From Vicia villosa (Eukaryota; Streptophyta; Magnoliopsida; Fabales; Fabaceae): a stretch of DNA of 64,000 nucleotides. This document shows, in pieces, positions 60,473-64,000 of the stretch; position 1 is the first letter of the stretch, and every line of letters starts with the position of its first letter. The position numbers were made by a program, and so were the translations under genes. The DNA lies in the NCBI RefSeq assembly GCF_029867415.1, contig NW_026705932.1:124001-188000 (forward strand), written 5' to 3'. The notes under the pieces were generated by a model. That model was not told the DNA's origin and ran no database searches. It was given only the letters and a program-made list of their open reading frames with translations.

Positions 60473-63400
60473 ATGAACCTTAGGAACGGTAAGTTAACGA
60501 ACAGTGCACAACCGATTCCCAAACGAAGGTACAACAAGAAAATGGTCGTCACGACCAGTGCAGGGGGAGATCAAGATCCCCCACAAGGTTCAGGATCAGG
60601 CGCAGCAAATTCGACTTCCACTCAAGGAGCACGGGATATACCAGGTCCAAATGGGTCAAGACCTGCAGATAATTCCCAGGCCATCCCTGAGAATAATACA
60701 GGACCATTAGGGACTGTTCCAGTTTCAGTGTCGACCACTGCACCTTCATCCACAAGCACAGAGGATATACCGTTTTCCTCGACAAATGCTGCAAATAACT
60801 TGTTTAGTCAAGGAACAAACTCTGCTTTCGAATGGAGGCCAAATAACCCATACGGAATGCCATACCCATATGGAACAGGCGTACGAGGGGCAGGGCCTAC
60901 ATATGCTACAACTAATAATGCGACGTTTTCGCCAAATGTTGGTTCAGTGGGTCGAAGTGCACACAACACTAGTTTTTCTACCCAGATACCCATGTTTACC
61001 ACAAGTAACCAAGCAGCATTCCGGCAAGAAATGGATGCAAGCAACCATGATATGTTAGGGGCTTTGGCCAAAGAGTTGGCTTCAATTTTGAACCCACTAG
61101 CGACGAATATTGCTAGTACAAATCGGGAAAACATGGAGACTTTCCAAAAGATATCATCTCAAATGAATCGAATGGCAGATTTCATGGGAGTGCCACCACC
61201 TAGAAGAAAAGACAAACAGCCTTCGAATCAAGAAGTGAGGCCTGTTTTGGAGCGTATATAAGATGTGGATCCCCCATCTAGGACAGCCACTAGGGATGTA
61301 GGCCCCTCACGAAGAACAGAAACGATCGAAGGAACTCAAGTGATTAATTTAGAGGCTTTGAATCAAAGAACCGTGCCCATTCGACAGGAAACGGAAGAAG
61401 AAGAGCGACCCAGATTAAGGATTGTGGGTAGGAACGAACATCCAGATGAGATTGTCTAGAGAGTCAGAAGGGAAAATCTGGCTACGGAAAATAACCTAAC
61501 TGCCATGATAGAAAGGGTTATGGCCAATAATGGCCTTAGTACTGGACTTCGACGTCCAAACTATACGTCCCCCATATCAGATTACATTATGCAGACAGAA
61601 TTGCCTAGGGGCACTAAGGTACCTAAGTTTACAAAGTTTTCAGGCGAAACTAGCGAGTCAACTGTGGAACATATTGCCAGATATTTGACAGAAGCAAGGG
61701 ATTTAGCAGGTAACGAGGATTTACGGATCAAATACTTCCCTAGTTCGCTAACAAAGAATGCGTTCATTTGGTTCACCACTTTGCCACCAAACTCGATAGA
61801 TGCATGGGCATACTTGGAAAGGTTATTCCATGAACAATTCTATATGGGTCAAACCAAGATAAGTTTGAAGGAATTGGCTAGTATTAAGAGGAAGTTTACA
61901 GAACCAATTGATGACTACTTGAATAGGTTCCATCTGTTGAAATCTAGATGTTTCACAACTGTCCCAGAACATGAATTAGTCGAAATGGCTGCGGGGGGTT
62001 TAGATTATTCAATTAGAAAGAAATTAGATACTCAGTATCTTAGGGATATGGCCCAGTTAGCAGATAGGGTTCGACAAGTCGAACGCTTGAAGGCGGAAAA
62101 GGTTAGGGCAAATAAAAACTATAAGAAGGAAAGGGTAGCGTATGTCGAAGCAGAGGACGCTGGTGATGAGTCTCTTAGCGACTCATGCAACCCTGAAGAA
62201 GTCGAAATAGATGTGGCTGAATTAAGAGAAGCGCCACCTTATGCCTGCAAATTACTCAACCCTGCAAATGGAAAAAACCCAGTAGAAAACGATAAGAATG
62301 ATAGGTTCCATAAGAAAACTTACACATTCGACATCACCAAATGTGACGAGATATTTGATTTACCAGTAAAAGATGGCCAAATGATACTGCCTCCAAATTC
62401 CAAAATTCCTCCATTAGAACAACGAAAGAAGAGAGGTTTTTGCAAATATCATGGTTTTTTAGGCCATAAAACTTCACAATGTTTTCTTTTCAGGGATCTA
62501 ATTCAAAATGCTATCAAAGATGGGAGGTTGAAGTTTGCTGACAAGACCAAGAGTCACATGAAGGTCGATACCAATCCTCTGAACATCGCTGATGCTAGCC
62601 TCTGTGAGCCAGTGGATGTCAACATGGTGGAGGCATCTGAAGTCGAAGGTGCAGAAGCTAAGGCAGCGTTCGATGGAGAGCAGGCTACTGAGAGTCTGAA
62701 TAACCATATAATCTTCGGTACTGATGTCGAAGAATCTCCAAGGACAGAGATAACTGAAATTTCGAGGGGAGAGAACAGCGAGGCCACTGAAGACCTCAGA
62801 ATGGAACTCCAGAAAATCCAGATCTCTGAAGTTCCTCCAGCAGTCGTTAACATGGTCAGCGCCAGACGTCCAGTTTCTGAATTTGGTGAGTTAGAGACAT
62901 GGCTAACAAGGCAAAAAGGGGGTATTGAAGTTCCTTTAAGAGGAGAAAGCTTCAAGGACTACCTTTGGGGTTGTCATGAGAGGAACGGTGGAAAACAATG
63001 GATGTGTCCAAGATGTTCGATCATGCTGAATCGAAGGGTCGAAGCTAACTTCGAAAGGGCTCGACGCGAAAGATGGGAACACCCAGGAAGAGAACCAAAT
63101 CCCCTACTACAAGTGTACCCAAGGATGGAGGAGAGCTTAGTAGGATTTTTGGTCAGATGTCACAAAGGCAATACTGAAGTTGCACTATGTCCCAGATGTG
63201 GGGCAGTCTATGATGAAATGCTGGCACGATCCTTCGAACGTGTGTACTGCTACATGGGTCGAGAAACTCAGGGGTTGCGTCCTAACCTATACGGTTTCGA
63301 CATATGGACTCCTACGAAGAGACCTGATAGTCCACACCCCAGAGTTCGAAAGGTAACATTCAAAGTCCCTGCAGATGCACCCAGGGATAGATGGGTGCAA

Positions 63401-63967
63401 GCTGGTGCAAGAGAAAACAAATGGCGGAGTTGGGACCAAGGAGGAAGAACTGCAATGGCATACAGGAAGCAATTTCAAAAACCAAATTGAGAGGCGTATC
63501 GATTGGAGAATTACAAAGGAAAAAATCCTATGTCCCGATCCCAGTGGAGAATGCATCAGAGAATAAAAAAGGCTCAAAAGGAATACAGGCCAAGAGAAGC
63601 TGGAGAGTCTAGTAGCAACCAAGTCCCACGCCAGGGGGCAAAGTCAGACAAACCTCCAGTGGAACGCAGGCTATTCGAAGCTGAAAAGATCTTGGATGAA
63701 GAAGAAAAGATGCATTCTAGTTCTTGGAAAGAAGAAGATCGAATGACAAATGACTTTGATTCTGATGGAGTGTCATCCATAAACCTCAACTGCAATGTTG
63801 TGTCCGTGCTTCCTCATGAGTTCAATCAGGAAACGGAAGTTGAAGACTGCGAGGAGGCTGACATCGATGAAATGGAAAAACACAGACCTGTGTGTTATTA
63901 TGTGCTGAATAATGGTGCAGTTGAAGAACAGAACGCTTTCTTCGAAAGGCCTGATGAAGGTATGTGA
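60473..63967 (+). pseudogene. Tat-type gag polyprotein with four in-frame stops
   Basis: One frame spans the whole segment and is interrupted by TAA at 61259, TAG at 61457, TGA at 63488 and TGA at 63965. The start MNLRNGKLTNS is followed by a Ser/Thr/Pro-rich low-complexity part. A capsid domain runs from about 61610 (KVPKFTKFSGET..IARYLTEAR) to 61960 (WAYLERLFHEQFY, TEPIDDYLNRF). A CKYHGFLGHKTSQC knuckle follows (about 62440-62483). Then come two CH..CPRC modules (62972-63016 and 63158-63199) and an acidic tail ending FFERPDEGM. In relatives the next domain is protease. It would package RNA, but it is not translatable as one protein here. Confidence 0.82.
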
Positions 63968-64000
63968 AATCATTTGAAGCCACTCTATATCAGGGCTAAA

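Larger units (their letters stand above)
59424..64000 (+). mobile_element. Tat-type Gypsy element, 5' part, running off the window
   Basis: The 5' LTR (59424-60387) is followed by a primer site and a long gag polyprotein in one frame, with a protease region expected just beyond 63967. It landed in the Ogre 3' LTR. The first base pairs TTAAC (59419-59423) should be duplicated on the other side, outside the window. Confidence 0.85.

Overview
This is plant nuclear DNA, most likely from a legume. The host assignment rests on the mix of retroelements: SIRE/Maximus-type Copia LTRs, an Ogre-type Gypsy element with an arginine-tRNA-like primer site, Tekay-type chromoviruses, and long TA microsatellites. 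It also fits the introns with GT..AG borders and the single plant GDSL lipase gene. There are no bacterial operons, no CRISPR and no convincing RNA genes. About three quarters of the window is transposable elements, many nested, and only one cellular gene looks intact.

Region by region. (1) 934-7007: a minus-strand Ty1/Copia element with about 0.41 kb LTRs and a broken gag-pol; a SIRE-type solo LTR (5223-6434, target duplication AATGC) sits in its gag. (2) 7013-10400: AT-rich sequence, a 211-bp tandem duplication, a GA microsatellite and an eroded SIRE-type gag on the minus strand. (3) 10405-23116: a 5'-truncated Tekay-like Gypsy chromovirus on the plus strand, split between gag and protease by a 7.2-kb SIRE-type element (10640-17805, target duplication TCATT). 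That element has no gag-pol but one unusual ORF. (4) 23117-24118: a decayed plant-mobile-domain gene. (5) 24707-25311: a LINE 3' fragment with a poly-A tail. (6) 25858-27800: two large TA microsatellites and a foldback element.

(7) 27850-30202: a five-exon GDSL esterase/lipase gene with promoter, intact reading frame and poly-A signal, encoding a secreted 367-aa enzyme. (8) 30522-36255: a minus-strand full-length LINE with a 12-13 bp target duplication and several disabling lesions. (9) 37333-38226: a non-autonomous hAT element with an 8-bp duplication. (10) 39440-39830: a fragment of a second LINE. (11) 39900-49416: a minus-strand Tekay-type LTR and leader, into which a deleted plus-strand relative (43283-48172, target duplication CATGA) has jumped. 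(12) 49417-59423: an Ogre-type element that keeps gag but has lost pol. (13) 59424 to the end: the 5' LTR and gag region of a Tat-type Gypsy element that landed in the Ogre 3' LTR and runs off the window.

Relative ages follow from the nesting: Copia before the solo LTR; chromovirus before the SIRE element; minus-strand Tekay LTR before both the 43283 element and the Ogre-type element; Ogre before the 59424 element. I found no new defence or metabolic system. The most interesting points are the gag-pol-less SIRE element with an extra ORF, clusters of family-specific palindromic words in several LTRs, a duplicated CH..CPRC module in the Tat gag polyprotein, and the pol-less Ogre derivative.
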